Shown here: piece after piece, positions 25,185 to 32,870 of the stretch
How positions within the stretch are numbered: position 1 is the first letter of the stretch
How the letters are laid out: every line of letters starts with the position of its first letter
From: SpSt-600 sp042408195
GTDB taxonomy: Bacteria > Chloroflexota > Anaerolineae > SpSt-600
Assembly: GCA_042408195.1 (NCBI GenBank)
Contig: JBHOQL010000094.1
Coordinates: forward strand, 15,504-79,503
Direction of reading: 5' to 3'
DNA: 64,000 bases
Program-made: the position numbers and the translations under genes
The notes under the pieces: model-generated
The model's database searches: none
The model's input: only the letters and a program-made list of their open reading frames with translations
Told to the model about the DNA's origin: nothing

Positions 25185-26030
25185 TCAAATCACAGCTTCC
25201 TTGTGACGCGCGCTGTGGCACTGGATGTTGACGGCCACAGGCAGGCTAGCTATATGGCAGGGGGCAACCTCAGCGTGTACAGCCAGAGCTGTCACCCTCC
25301 CGCCGAAGCCCTGGGGGCCAATCCCTAATTTGTTGACCCTTTCCAGAATTTCCCTTTCCAGCTCGGCCACTTCCGGTTCAGGATGAGGCTGTCCCAGAGG
25401 GCGCAGCAGGGCTTTTTTAGCTAAGTAAGGGGCATATTCAAAGTTACCGCCTATTCCAACCCCAATAATTATAGGAGGACATGGATTAGCCCCAGCTTTG
25501 TCCACAGTGTCCACTACGAAATTTATTATCCCCTCACGCCCGGCGGCGGGAGTGAGCATGGCTATGGCACTCATGTTTTCGCTTCCCCCGCCCTTAGGAC
25601 AGACGGTAATCTTGATTTTATCCCCCGGAACGATTTCGGTGTGAATTATGGCGGGAGTGTTATCGCCGGTATTCTTCCGGGCAGAGAAGGGTTTATCCAC
25701 AACCCCTTTGCGCAGGTATCCTTCCCGGTAACCCTTTCTCACTCCTTCGTTAATGGCATCGTAAAGATTACCTCCTACGATGTGGACGTCTTGACCTAAT
25801 TCCAGGAAGATTACGGCTAGCCCTGTATCTTGACAAAGGGGGAGCTTTTCTTGGGCAGCAACTTTGGAGTTTTCCAGGATTTGAGAGAGGATTTCTCTGC
25901 CGAGGGGGGATTCCTCTTTAGCAAGGGCGTCTTCTAAAGCTTTAATTACATCTTCTCCAAGGAAGAAGTTGGCTTCCTGGCAAAGGCGCGCTACGGTGTC
26001 GGTTATAACGCTGCAGTGGATTTCCCGCAT
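25185..26030 (-). CDS. fumarate hydratase class I, alpha subunit
   Basis: The ATG at 26030 is chosen because GGAGGAG stands just upstream; an in-frame start at 26072 overlaps the promoter. The 281 residues hold the [4Fe-4S] ligands of oxygen-sensitive fumarases: LPLCQDTG, ANPCPPI and VAPCHIASLPVAVNIQCHS, and the KGGGSENMS substrate loop. The Fe-S type agrees with an anaerobic or microaerobic host. A perfect DnaA-box-like TTATCCACA inside the gene is taken as chance. Confidence 0.94.
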   Translation of the reverse strand: MREIHCSVITDTVARLCQEANFFLGEDVIKALEDALAKEESPLGREILSQILENSKVAAQEKLPLCQDTGLAVIFLELGQDVHIVGGNLYDAINEGVRKGYREGYLRKGVVDKPFSARKNTGDNTPAIIHTEIVPGDKIKITVCPKGGGSENMSAIAMLTPAAGREGIINFVVDTVDKAGANPCPPIIIGVGIGGNFEYAPYLAKKALLRPLGQPHPEPEVAELEREILERVNKLGIGPQGFGGRVTALAVHAEVAPCHIASLPVAVNIQCHSARHKEAVI

Positions 26031-26063
26031 GACTCTCCTCCATGTCTGACAAACTTCCAAAAG

Positions 26064-26092
26064 ATTATACATTACCGGGATTGTTTTGTCCA
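26064..26092 (-). promoter_or_regulatory. promoter of the fumarase operon
   Basis: Reverse strand: -35 TGGACA (26092-26087), 17 bp, -10 TATAAT (26069-26064), about 35 bp before the alpha-subunit ATG. The rest of the gap up to 26224 shows nothing I can name. Confidence 0.7.
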
Positions 26093-26224
26093 GGTCCGGT
26101 TGGTTTTAAACTAAGCGTAAGCAAGGGTTTGCGTTGAAACCAAAGATGGGTTTCCCATCTTGCCATACATCTTTCCCCAATCTGCTGACCACGGGTTAGC
26201 TGGGCCCCCTTAAGTCTGGACCGT

Positions 26225-26253
26225 TTGAGAAAAAGCCGGAGGTGTGGTATAGT
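26225..26253 (+). promoter_or_regulatory. promoter of the transposase remnant
   Basis: -35 TTGAGA (26225-26230), 17 bp, -10 TATAGT (26248-26253), about 35 bp ahead of the ATG at 26288. Confidence 0.4.
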
Positions 26254-26287
26254 AAGCTTCGGGTAAATCTTTCGAGATTGGAGGGCT

Positions 26288-26581
26288 ATGAGCCGAGTAG
26301 AACTCTCTCTACGCACTCTTGTTGATATGGCGGAAGCCTTTTGCTCCCAGCGTCCAAGAAGAAAGGGGAGAGGTCGACCCCCCAATTACAGCGAGGGATT
26401 GGTTCTGGCCCTCTGGACTTTCAAACAGTTAAACAACCTCTCTTTTCGCGAACTGGAGGCTATTGCCCGCAAAACGCTCGAGAACGTGCCTGACTTTTCT
26501 ACCCTCCACTATCGGGTGCGAAACATTCCTCACGAAAGATGGGAGGAGTTCAATCACTGGTTAGTACAACACGTTCTGTAA
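26288..26581 (+). pseudogene. 5' remnant of a transposase gene
   Basis: The 97-residue frame has the look of the N-terminal region of IS4/IS5-type or related DDE transposases: a basic stretch with GRGRPPNYSEGLVLALWTFKQLNNLSFRELEAIARKT, followed by FSTLHYRVRNIP. It stops before any DDE catalytic core, and no continuation is found in other frames before tpi-like gene 26643. No terminal inverted repeats or target duplication could be recognised. Treated as a decayed insertion sequence. Confidence 0.7.
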
Positions 26582-26642
26582 AAAAGTCTTCCCTTTCGGG
26601 CCTGCTGGGTGGAACCGGGAGTTTAGGGGCTTGTAATCCCCC

Positions 26643-27410
26643 TTAGGATACGAGTTTTTTCTCTAAAATCATCCTTACAATAGAAGCAAAGGTTTCAGGA
26701 TCACGACCCCTACGAGTTGCACCGAGGCCATCTACACTGGGTAGAGAGAGGATTGCAGAGGCAAATTCGGGGGAGACGCTTCCGCCGTAAATTATCCGAA
26801 CGTGCTCGGCTGCCTCCCCGAAGGTCTTCCGCAACTTTTCCCTGATGAAAGTGCATCCTTTATTTATCCTTTCCGGTAAAGCGGGCCTTTCAACCCCTAT
26901 CGCTCCTTCGGGTTCGTAGACAAAAACCATCCTCTCAATTTCTTCAGCCAAACAATCCTGGGTTAAAGTATCCAATTGCTTTTCAAGGAAAAGCTCGGGC
27001 TCCTCAAAGTAATCTGCTGGCTCTCCCACCAGCAATATAGGGCGGAGGCCTGAATCAAGGGCAGCCCGGACCTTGCGGTTCACGAGCTGGTCGTTCTCGC
27101 CGAAATGGCGGCGGCGCTCCCAGTGTCCCAGCATAACCCATTTGCATCCCACATCCACAAGCAGTTGCGCCGATATTTCCCCAGTCCAGGCTAATCCTGG
27201 GCCAGGATGAAGGTTCTGTGCCCCAAGTTGAACACCGCTCCCCTTGAGCTCCTGCCTAGCTACGTAGAGGGCCGTATAGGGTGGACAAATCACGATATCT
27301 GCTTTCTCTGTCAGACCTTCAACCAGGGGGAGAAACCTGCGGATAAAAGCGATCGTCTCTGAGATGGTCATGGACATTTTCCAGTTGGCTAAAGCGAAAG
27401 GCTTCCTCAT
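26643..27410 (-). CDS. diverged triosephosphate isomerase-family protein
   Basis: A 255-residue TIM barrel. The catalytic trio is present: NWKM (K11), GHWERR (His near 96) and YEPEGAIG (Glu near 166). The phosphate-gripping loops deviate: loop 6, normally AIGTGK, is AIGVER; and loop 8, normally DGxLVGGASL, is DGLGATRRGRD, without the Gly-Gly pair. The GGSV of loop 7 is kept. It may therefore act on a different substrate than glyceraldehyde-3-phosphate. It is the last gene of an operon with two glycosyltransferases, ATGA-coupled to the first. Confidence 0.82.
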   Translation of the reverse strand: MRKPFALANWKMSMTISETIAFIRRFLPLVEGLTEKADIVICPPYTALYVARQELKGSGVQLGAQNLHPGPGLAWTGEISAQLLVDVGCKWVMLGHWERRRHFGENDQLVNRKVRAALDSGLRPILLVGEPADYFEEPELFLEKQLDTLTQDCLAEEIERMVFVYEPEGAIGVERPALPERINKGCTFIREKLRKTFGEAAEHVRIIYGGSVSPEFASAILSLPSVDGLGATRRGRDPETFASIVRMILEKKLVS

Positions 27411-28642
27411 GCCTCAAGAAGGTCCCGATAGGTTTCCTTGAGACCTCTGATTATCCTTTCCCACCGGTATTTTTCGTCTACCAGTTTGAAAGCTTCTTCC
27501 CCAAGCCTCGCCCTTTCCACGTCATCATCCAGGAGCCGGCAGACTGCTTCGGCAAAAGAATCAGGTTCATCGGCTAAAAGGAGGTGGCGGCCATGCTGAA
27601 ATGGATATCCTTCAGCTCCAAGGGTAGTAGAAACTACAGCTTTCTTCATGGCCATCGCCTCCAGAACTTTAAGCCTGGTGCCTCCTCCTATCCTTATGGG
27701 CACTACGAATACTGAAGCGAAGGCGAGGAAGGGGCGTATGTCTTCCACATATCCTGTGATTACCACGTCATTCCGACCTATGAGAGCTTTTAGGCGAGGA
27801 TGGGGGTTCTTACCTACCACATAGAAGCGCGCGTCAGGATAACGCTCTTTAACCTTCGGCAAGATTTCCTGAGCAAACCAGAGAGCCGCATCCACGTTAG
27901 GGCGGAAGTCCATTTTTCCGGTAAAGACCAGAGCGTGAGGGCTCCAGTCGGCCAGAGGTGGGTTCTGGGGAACAAATTGGGTGTAAAAGCCTATATCCAC
28001 CCCATTGGGAACAACCTGGATCTCGAGCCCCGGCACTAATTTCCTGAGAGCTTCCCTGTCCGCCTCCGAAACGGCTACAACCTTGTCAAAGGCACGGCAA
28101 ACTTTCGCCTCGTAATAGGCCAGCTTGCCCCATTGAAGGAGAGAATAAAAAGCCGCACCCCAGTAACGTGGTTGCCGGATATCGGTCTCAAAGGCCCTTT
28201 TCTGCAAAAGGTATTCCGCATTCTGGTCTCCAAAGACAAGACGTGGTCCTTTTCCTTTCCTTCGGTTCGCAATCCAGAGCCCGTACTGGGCTACTTCTAT
28301 CCCTTCCACGTGGACAATATCGTAGTGGTGCTCTGCAATGAGCCTTTTGAGCCGCTCCAGCAATTTAGGAGAAGCTTTGCGGTAGACCACATCTGGCAAA
28401 GGGGAGAAGAAGAGGCGGACAAGGCGCTTGGGAATTGAGTGAGCAGGGTTCTTCACTGTTTCCACTACTTGGCAAATTTCCTTCAAAGGATCGGGGATCA
28501 AGGGATCCGAGCCTTCATGAAAGGTGAGGAGGTGGATCGTGTATTCGTCGCTCAGGTAGCGGAGGAGGTTATAGTTGCGGATGTTGGTGCCTTGGTGAGG
28601 TGGGTAAGGAATTATCGGCATTATGGTTAAGAGCTTCCTCAT
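27407..28642 (-). CDS. glycosyltransferase family 4-like protein
   Basis: The start is ATG 28642 (MRKLLTIMPIIPYPPHQGTNIRNYNLLRYLS), overlapping the preceding stop as ATGA; the frame is open further upstream only as a shadow of the neighbour. The 411-residue protein is a GT-B enzyme with an N-terminal acceptor domain and a C-terminal GT1/GT4 donor domain, with VVPNGVDIGFY, VVGKNP and the EX7E-like element PIRIGGGTRLKVLEAMAMKKAVVSTTLGAEG. It transfers a sugar from a nucleotide donor, probably in surface polysaccharide or glycolipid synthesis. Donor and acceptor are unknown. Confidence 0.9.
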   Translation of the reverse strand: MRKLLTIMPIIPYPPHQGTNIRNYNLLRYLSDEYTIHLLTFHEGSDPLIPDPLKEICQVVETVKNPAHSIPKRLVRLFFSPLPDVVYRKASPKLLERLKRLIAEHHYDIVHVEGIEVAQYGLWIANRRKGKGPRLVFGDQNAEYLLQKRAFETDIRQPRYWGAAFYSLLQWGKLAYYEAKVCRAFDKVVAVSEADREALRKLVPGLEIQVVPNGVDIGFYTQFVPQNPPLADWSPHALVFTGKMDFRPNVDAALWFAQEILPKVKERYPDARFYVVGKNPHPRLKALIGRNDVVITGYVEDIRPFLAFASVFVVPIRIGGGTRLKVLEAMAMKKAVVSTTLGAEGYPFQHGRHLLLADEPDSFAEAVCRLLDDDVERARLGEEAFKLVDEKYRWERIIRGLKETYRDLLEA

Positions 28643-29748
28643 TTTTCCTTCAATACCTTCCGATAGACTTGCAGAGTTTGCTCCGCTGTTTTCTTCCAGG
28701 AGAAGAGGGAAGCTCTCTTCAGACCCTTTTCCCTGAGTTCCCGGGCAACCTCTGGTTCTTTGAGTATGCGCCTTATAGCTGCAGCCAGAGCCTCTTCGTC
28801 TTCTGGATCCACCAGCAGTGCTGCGCTTCCGGTGACTTCGGGAATGGAGGCCACTCCAGAAGCCACAACCGGTAAACCGCAAGCCATTGCCTCGAGGATG
28901 GGAAGGCCGAAGCCCTCGTAAAGGGATGGGAGAACCAGCAAAGAAGCCGTATTGTATAGATACAAAAGCTTTTCAGATGGGAGAAACCCCAGGAAAAGGA
29001 CATCTCTGTGGAGGTTGAGTTCGTCCACCATCTGGAATACCCTCTCCGAAAGCCACCCCTTTTTCCCCACTAGAACGAGTTTTACATCCTCCCGGCACCT
29101 TTCGCGTATAATCTTGAAGGCTTTGAGAAGGGTTGGCACGTTCTTGCGGGGCTCTATGGTGCTCACGAAAAGGATGAAGCGCTCGTCGAGGCCAAAGAGT
29201 TCTCGAACTTTGTTCTTCGCTTCTTGAGGGTCGATCGGATGATAGATTTCTTCAGCCGCCTCGTAGATCACCGTTATTTTAGCTTCCGGGACACCCAACT
29301 GTTCTATCAAGTCTTTCTTGGTCCACTTAGATACAGCAATAATGTGATCCGCTCTTTCCACAGCCTCTTCGATTTGACCGTAATAACGTATGCTGTCCTT
29401 GGTCAGAATCTGGGGGTAAATTAGGAAAGCGAGGTCGTGGACAGTGATGACCGAAAGGCCAGAGAAGTGAAAGGGAGGGATGAAATCAGGACTGTGAAGC
29501 AGGGTGAGCCTATGAGGCCAGAGCTCGAGGGGCAGGGTTATCTGCTCCAGGCGGTGGTGGGATGGGGTCCAGAGGTAAGAGGTTCTGAAAGGGGGAGCGG
29601 CTAGAGGGGTTCTATCTTTGCGGCTCTGAAAAACTACGAACTCTTCTGGAGGATTCAGTTCCCTCAGAGCTTTCACCAAGTTAATTACATAACGGCCTAT
29701 TCCGGCCTTGCTGTAATAAGCCATCCGGGCATCAATTCCGATCCTCAT
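28639..29748 (-). CDS. glycosyltransferase family 1/4 protein
   Basis: A 369-residue GT-B glycosyltransferase. It shows the N-terminal MRIGIDARMAYYSKAGIGRYV, the donor-site segments FVSTIEPRKNVPTLLKAF and LVGKKGW, and the EX7E motif SLYEGFGLPILEAMACGLPVVAS. This pattern is typical of mannosyl- or other hexosyl-transferases building cell-surface glycans. It starts by ATGA overlap with the ogt stop and ends by ATGA overlap with the next glycosyltransferase. Confidence 0.92.
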   Translation of the reverse strand: MRIGIDARMAYYSKAGIGRYVINLVKALRELNPPEEFVVFQSRKDRTPLAAPPFRTSYLWTPSHHRLEQITLPLELWPHRLTLLHSPDFIPPFHFSGLSVITVHDLAFLIYPQILTKDSIRYYGQIEEAVERADHIIAVSKWTKKDLIEQLGVPEAKITVIYEAAEEIYHPIDPQEAKNKVRELFGLDERFILFVSTIEPRKNVPTLLKAFKIIRERCREDVKLVLVGKKGWLSERVFQMVDELNLHRDVLFLGFLPSEKLLYLYNTASLLVLPSLYEGFGLPILEAMACGLPVVASGVASIPEVTGSAALLVDPEDEEALAAAIRRILKEPEVARELREKGLKRASLFSWKKTAEQTLQVYRKVLKEK

Positions 29749-30254
29749 AACCTGATGGCCCCTTCAAGTGCCAGGAGTTTTCCTTTGAGCTCAATCCCCC
29801 CGCTGAATCCCACCAGGTTTCCCGAGGAGCCGATCACTCTGTGGCAGGGGATGATTATGGGCATGGGGTTACGGGCCAGAGCTTGTCCTACTGCTCTAGA
29901 AGCGCCCGGCCTTCCAACTCTCTCCGCTATTTCCCTGTATGTGCTGGTTTGTCCCCATGGAACTTTTCTGACTTCCTCCCATACCTTTTTCTGAAAGTCC
30001 GTGCCAGTCCGCAGGTCGAGGGGGAAATTGAAATCTACCTTTTCACCGTTAAAATATCGGACCAAAAGCTCTTTCAGTTCCTTAAGGGCATCTTCCTGTG
30101 GGTAGGCGTACGGCCAGAGGGTGAGAACCTTGCCGAGCGCTTCTTCTTTGGTGGAGCAAGGCAGTGTGGTTCCCACGAGGCCTAGGTTTGAAAAGGCTAA
30201 GGCCATCCAGCCCCAGGTTGTGTCAACCCAAGTAAATCCTATTGCTTCTCCCAT
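29745..30254 (-). CDS. ogt: methylated-DNA-protein cysteine methyltransferase
   Basis: The 169-residue suicide repair enzyme removes O6-alkyl groups from guanine. The acceptor cysteine is in IIPCHRVIGSSGNLVGFSGG and the helix-turn-helix in TSTYREIAERVGRPGASRAVGQALARNP. The ATG at 30254 has GGAGGAAG upstream and is preferred over one at 30272; either start lies in the end of the lipoprotein gene. Its place in a glycan operon is odd and may reflect only co-transcription. Confidence 0.93.
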   Translation of the reverse strand: MGEAIGFTWVDTTWGWMALAFSNLGLVGTTLPCSTKEEALGKVLTLWPYAYPQEDALKELKELLVRYFNGEKVDFNFPLDLRTGTDFQKKVWEEVRKVPWGQTSTYREIAERVGRPGASRAVGQALARNPMPIIIPCHRVIGSSGNLVGFSGGIELKGKLLALEGAIRL

Positions 30255-31390
30255 GAAAACTTCCTCCGGCAAGAAGGCATTTTCTTAAGGGCCTCTATCA
30301 GGAGGGTACGGTCTCCGGCGAAGCTATCAAACCAAGCCCTATCGTCCAGCTTAGCAGAAAGGAGCCAAGGGCAAAAGGCGAAAAGGAAATCGGGGAGAGG
30401 GCGGCCATCGGATAATTTTCCGGTGCAGAACCAATTGTAAACTTCAATGTGGTAATCCCTGTGCATTATCTCGTCTATCGGGGGATAGCGCTTATCCTCG
30501 TCGGACCCAATTTTCCATCCCCCTTCTCCAATTATCACTGGCGGTATGAAGCCGATTTCTTCCCGGAAAACTTCCACGAAGCTCATGAACCCCAGGACTC
30601 CGTTCTCATCCTCAATATAATCAGGTGGGTGGTTAAGGCCATAGGAATGAGCGACGAAGAACATTCTATAGAAAATTTTATCGCCTTTTCGGGCTTTCAT
30701 GGCTCTCAGGGCATCTCTGAGCCAATCTTTATTTACGAACTGCAGGCCCACGAAACCACCGCTGTTGTAGACATCCCTTGCTGCTTGCAGGAAGTTTTCC
30801 AGGAAAAGTTCCTTGTCTATGGGCCTATTGTCCCATTCAGCCGGGAGGCTTGGCTCATTATAAATCTGCATGTAAGGGGGCATGCCCATATCAAGCAGGA
30901 TTTTTATATCGCGCCCCCAATCGTAATACTGCTGATAGGGGCGAAGCATTTTCCGCCAGACCACCGTTATGCCGGCTTCTTTGAAGCGGCGAGCTGCTCT
31001 TTCCAGTTGTATTTCATCGCCGTAGTGGACCACGCACCATTTGAGGCCAAGCTCTTTGACCCGTGCTACGTTTAGATCAAGCTCTTCGTCGGTGAAATAC
31101 GGCTGGGCCAGGAAATGAACTCCTCTGCCGTTATCGTCCTGAGGGCGCGGCCAATCTCTCAGTTCCATAGCAGGCCATTCAGCCAGCTCCAGAGGGGGAG
31201 GCTCACGGAGGGTTTCCTGGGTTAAAGTGGGAGTGGGGGGAGGGGATATAGTGGTAAGCGTAGGGGTTGTGGTGAAAGTCGGGTGCGGGGAAGGCGGTTG
31301 TGTCGGCGGGAAAACGGTAATAGCGGGGGAACAGGCCGTAAGCACCAGCCCCAGGGTGAGCAAATTGATTAAAGTTCGTATCATTTTCAA
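30239..31390 (-). CDS. lipoprotein with a clan-A glycosidase-like barrel
   Basis: A 383-residue protein with a lipobox (LGLVLTAC; lipidated Cys20), a Thr/Pro-rich linker to about residue 60, and a TIM-barrel-like domain. Candidate catalytic acids are E179 in MQIYNEPSLP and E289 in PVIIGEGGW, at the ends of the expected beta-strands 4 and 7. The family number is not clear; GH5/GH39-type is closest in style. It leads the five-gene operon ending with the TIM-like gene. Surface-anchored glycan cleavage is inferred. Confidence 0.75.
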   Translation of the reverse strand: MKMIRTLINLLTLGLVLTACSPAITVFPPTQPPSPHPTFTTTPTLTTISPPPTPTLTQETLREPPPLELAEWPAMELRDWPRPQDDNGRGVHFLAQPYFTDEELDLNVARVKELGLKWCVVHYGDEIQLERAARRFKEAGITVVWRKMLRPYQQYYDWGRDIKILLDMGMPPYMQIYNEPSLPAEWDNRPIDKELFLENFLQAARDVYNSGGFVGLQFVNKDWLRDALRAMKARKGDKIFYRMFFVAHSYGLNHPPDYIEDENGVLGFMSFVEVFREEIGFIPPVIIGEGGWKIGSDEDKRYPPIDEIMHRDYHIEVYNWFCTGKLSDGRPLPDFLFAFCPWLLSAKLDDRAWFDSFAGDRTLLIEALKKMPSCRRKFSWEKQ

Positions 31391-31409
31391 CGCCCCACAA
31401 AAATTTGAA

Positions 31410-31436
31410 GGACGGAAAGCGAACCCGTTTCCGTCC
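31410..31436 (-). other. hairpin in the leader of the glycosidase-lipoprotein operon
   Basis: GGACGGAAA and TTTCCGTCC pair perfectly (9 bp) around a 9-base loop. The element lies between the promoter and the ATG at 31390, so it would be in the mRNA leader. It could stabilise the message or act in attenuation; no known riboswitch is recognised. Confidence 0.45.
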
Positions 31437-31457
31437 CTCTCCCTTGAGATTTACAAC

Positions 31458-31486
31458 ATGATACCACTTTTCCCACAAGCTGTCAA
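31458..31486 (-). promoter_or_regulatory. promoter of the glycosidase-ogt-glycosyltransferase operon
   Basis: Reverse strand: perfect -35 TTGACA (31486-31481), 17 bp, -10 TATCAT (31463-31458). The rest of the gap, 31487-31798, holds no convincing gene or RNA. Confidence 0.75.
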
Positions 31487-31798
31487 AGGACGCAGGTAAT
31501 TGAGTGAGTGCATGATTCGCCGATGAGCTATTGGGCAAACTGAACGAGTCTTTTTCCGAGCGCGAAGGGGCTCAGAGCTCTTTGAAGTGTTTCACAACTC
31601 AGCGTATGGCGAAATGGGCGGGCGTCGTAACCGCTCCTCCACACTCTCGGTGAACGGATTCGTGGATGGTGCAGGCTCAGGAAAAAAGTTTTTACACCGA
31701 TTTCACGAACCCAGAGGCGTTAGGGAAACCCTTAAGTTGGAAAGGCATAAGGCAAGGTGTGAACAAAGGATGGAGCGCACTGAATTTTAATATAGAAA

Positions 31799-31831
31799 GT
31801 CCTCCCACGGGCGCTCGACCCGTGGGAGGAC
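31799..31831 (-). terminator. terminator of the ahpC-cydAB operon
   Basis: A perfect 13-bp stem (GTCCTCCCACGGG and its complement) with a 7-base loop lies 16 bp past the cydB stop and is followed on the reverse strand by TTTCTATATT. This is a good intrinsic terminator for the reverse strand. Confidence 0.75.
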
Positions 31832-31847
31832 AAGGTTGGGCCTGGGT

Positions 31848-32870
31848 CTAATATTCTTCTACTCTGGCTTTTCCGCGGAAAACGTAGTATACGTAAATAG
31901 TGTAGGCCAGCACTAAAGGCATACCGATCAAAGCGATGATGAGCATTACAAGAAGCGTGAGTCTGGAAGAAGAAGCATTGTAAATGGTCAGGCTATACTC
32001 AGGAGCATTGCTGGCTGGCAGCATATAGGGGTAGTTGGCTGCGCCCCAGATGCCCATTAGCCCGATGATGACCAGCGAGGAGAAGAGAAAGGCGCGTCCA
32101 GCCTTGCCTTGGGACAAGCTCCAGCGGGTCAGGCCCATGAATACGGCCGTCAGTACGGGGATGAGCCAAATAAGGGGCAGTCGGAGAGCATTCACGAATC
32201 GCTGCGGTACTTCTACAGCTGCAAATATGGTAGTCAGAATTGCCAGGACGACCAATGCAGTCCACGCGCCGTTGGCCCAACGGCGTGCCCGCTCAGCAAT
32301 TGGGCCGTTTGTCTTCATAACCGTGTAAATGGCTCCATGAGTGACGAACATCGCCAACCCCGTCAGTCCTACCAGGAGGGCGAAAGGGTTCAAAAGGGTG
32401 AAGAAATTGCCCGTAAACTCCTTCTGTGCGTTCAAGGGCACTCCCCTTATCACATTGCCGACGGCCACTCCGAACAGCAGGGCGGGCACTAAGCTTCCTA
32501 CGAAGAAGATATAGTCCCACAATTTACGCCACGCTGGGCTTTCCACCCGACTGCGGAATTCGAAGGAGACGGCCCGCAAGATTAGAGCCAGGAGGACTAA
32601 AGTCAATGCCAAGTAGAATCCGCTGAAGACGGTGGCATAGACTTGGGGGAAAGCGGCGAAAAGCGCCCCACCACCGGTCAGGAGCCATACTTCGTTGCCA
32701 TCCCAAAAGGGGCCAGTAGCGTTGAGGAGCAAGCGACGTTCTTTATCCTTCTTTGCGATGAAAGGATAAAGCACGCCCACGCCCAGGTCGAAGCCATCCA
32801 GGATTGCGTAACCGGTGAGCAGGACACCGATGAGCAAATACCAAATGTTTTGCAGAAATTCGTGGCTCAT
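31848..32870 (-). CDS. cydB: cytochrome bd ubiquinol oxidase subunit II
   Basis: The 340-residue integral membrane subunit, with the N-terminal LQNIWYLLIGVLLTGYAILDGFDLGVG and the WDGNEVWLLTGGGALFAAFP motif of CydB, and about eight membrane helices. With CydA it forms the oxygen-reducing bd oxidase, which works at very low oxygen. The ATG overlaps the cydA stop by 4 bp. Confidence 0.95.
   Translation of the reverse strand: MSHEFLQNIWYLLIGVLLTGYAILDGFDLGVGVLYPFIAKKDKERRLLLNATGPFWDGNEVWLLTGGGALFAAFPQVYATVFSGFYLALTLVLLALILRAVSFEFRSRVESPAWRKLWDYIFFVGSLVPALLFGVAVGNVIRGVPLNAQKEFTGNFFTLLNPFALLVGLTGLAMFVTHGAIYTVMKTNGPIAERARRWANGAWTALVVLAILTTIFAAVEVPQRFVNALRLPLIWLIPVLTAVFMGLTRWSLSQGKAGRAFLFSSLVIIGLMGIWGAANYPYMLPASNAPEYSLTIYNASSSRLTLLVMLIIALIGMPLVLAYTIYVYYVFRGKARVEEY

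Noticed and set aside
25691..25702. Perfect DnaA box (TTATCCACA) near 25694
   Set aside because: It is single, lies inside the fumarase alpha gene, and encodes conserved residues; no other boxes cluster with it.
28643..28882. 80-residue extension of the first glycosyltransferase
   Set aside because: Composition is that of an antisense/out-of-frame shadow of the neighbouring glycosyltransferase gene, and the ATGA overlap start fits the family.
31587..31851. Two overlapping small frames on the plus strand in the 31.4-31.85 kb gap
   Set aside because: No ribosome site, no recognisable motif, and one runs into the cydB terminator and stop.
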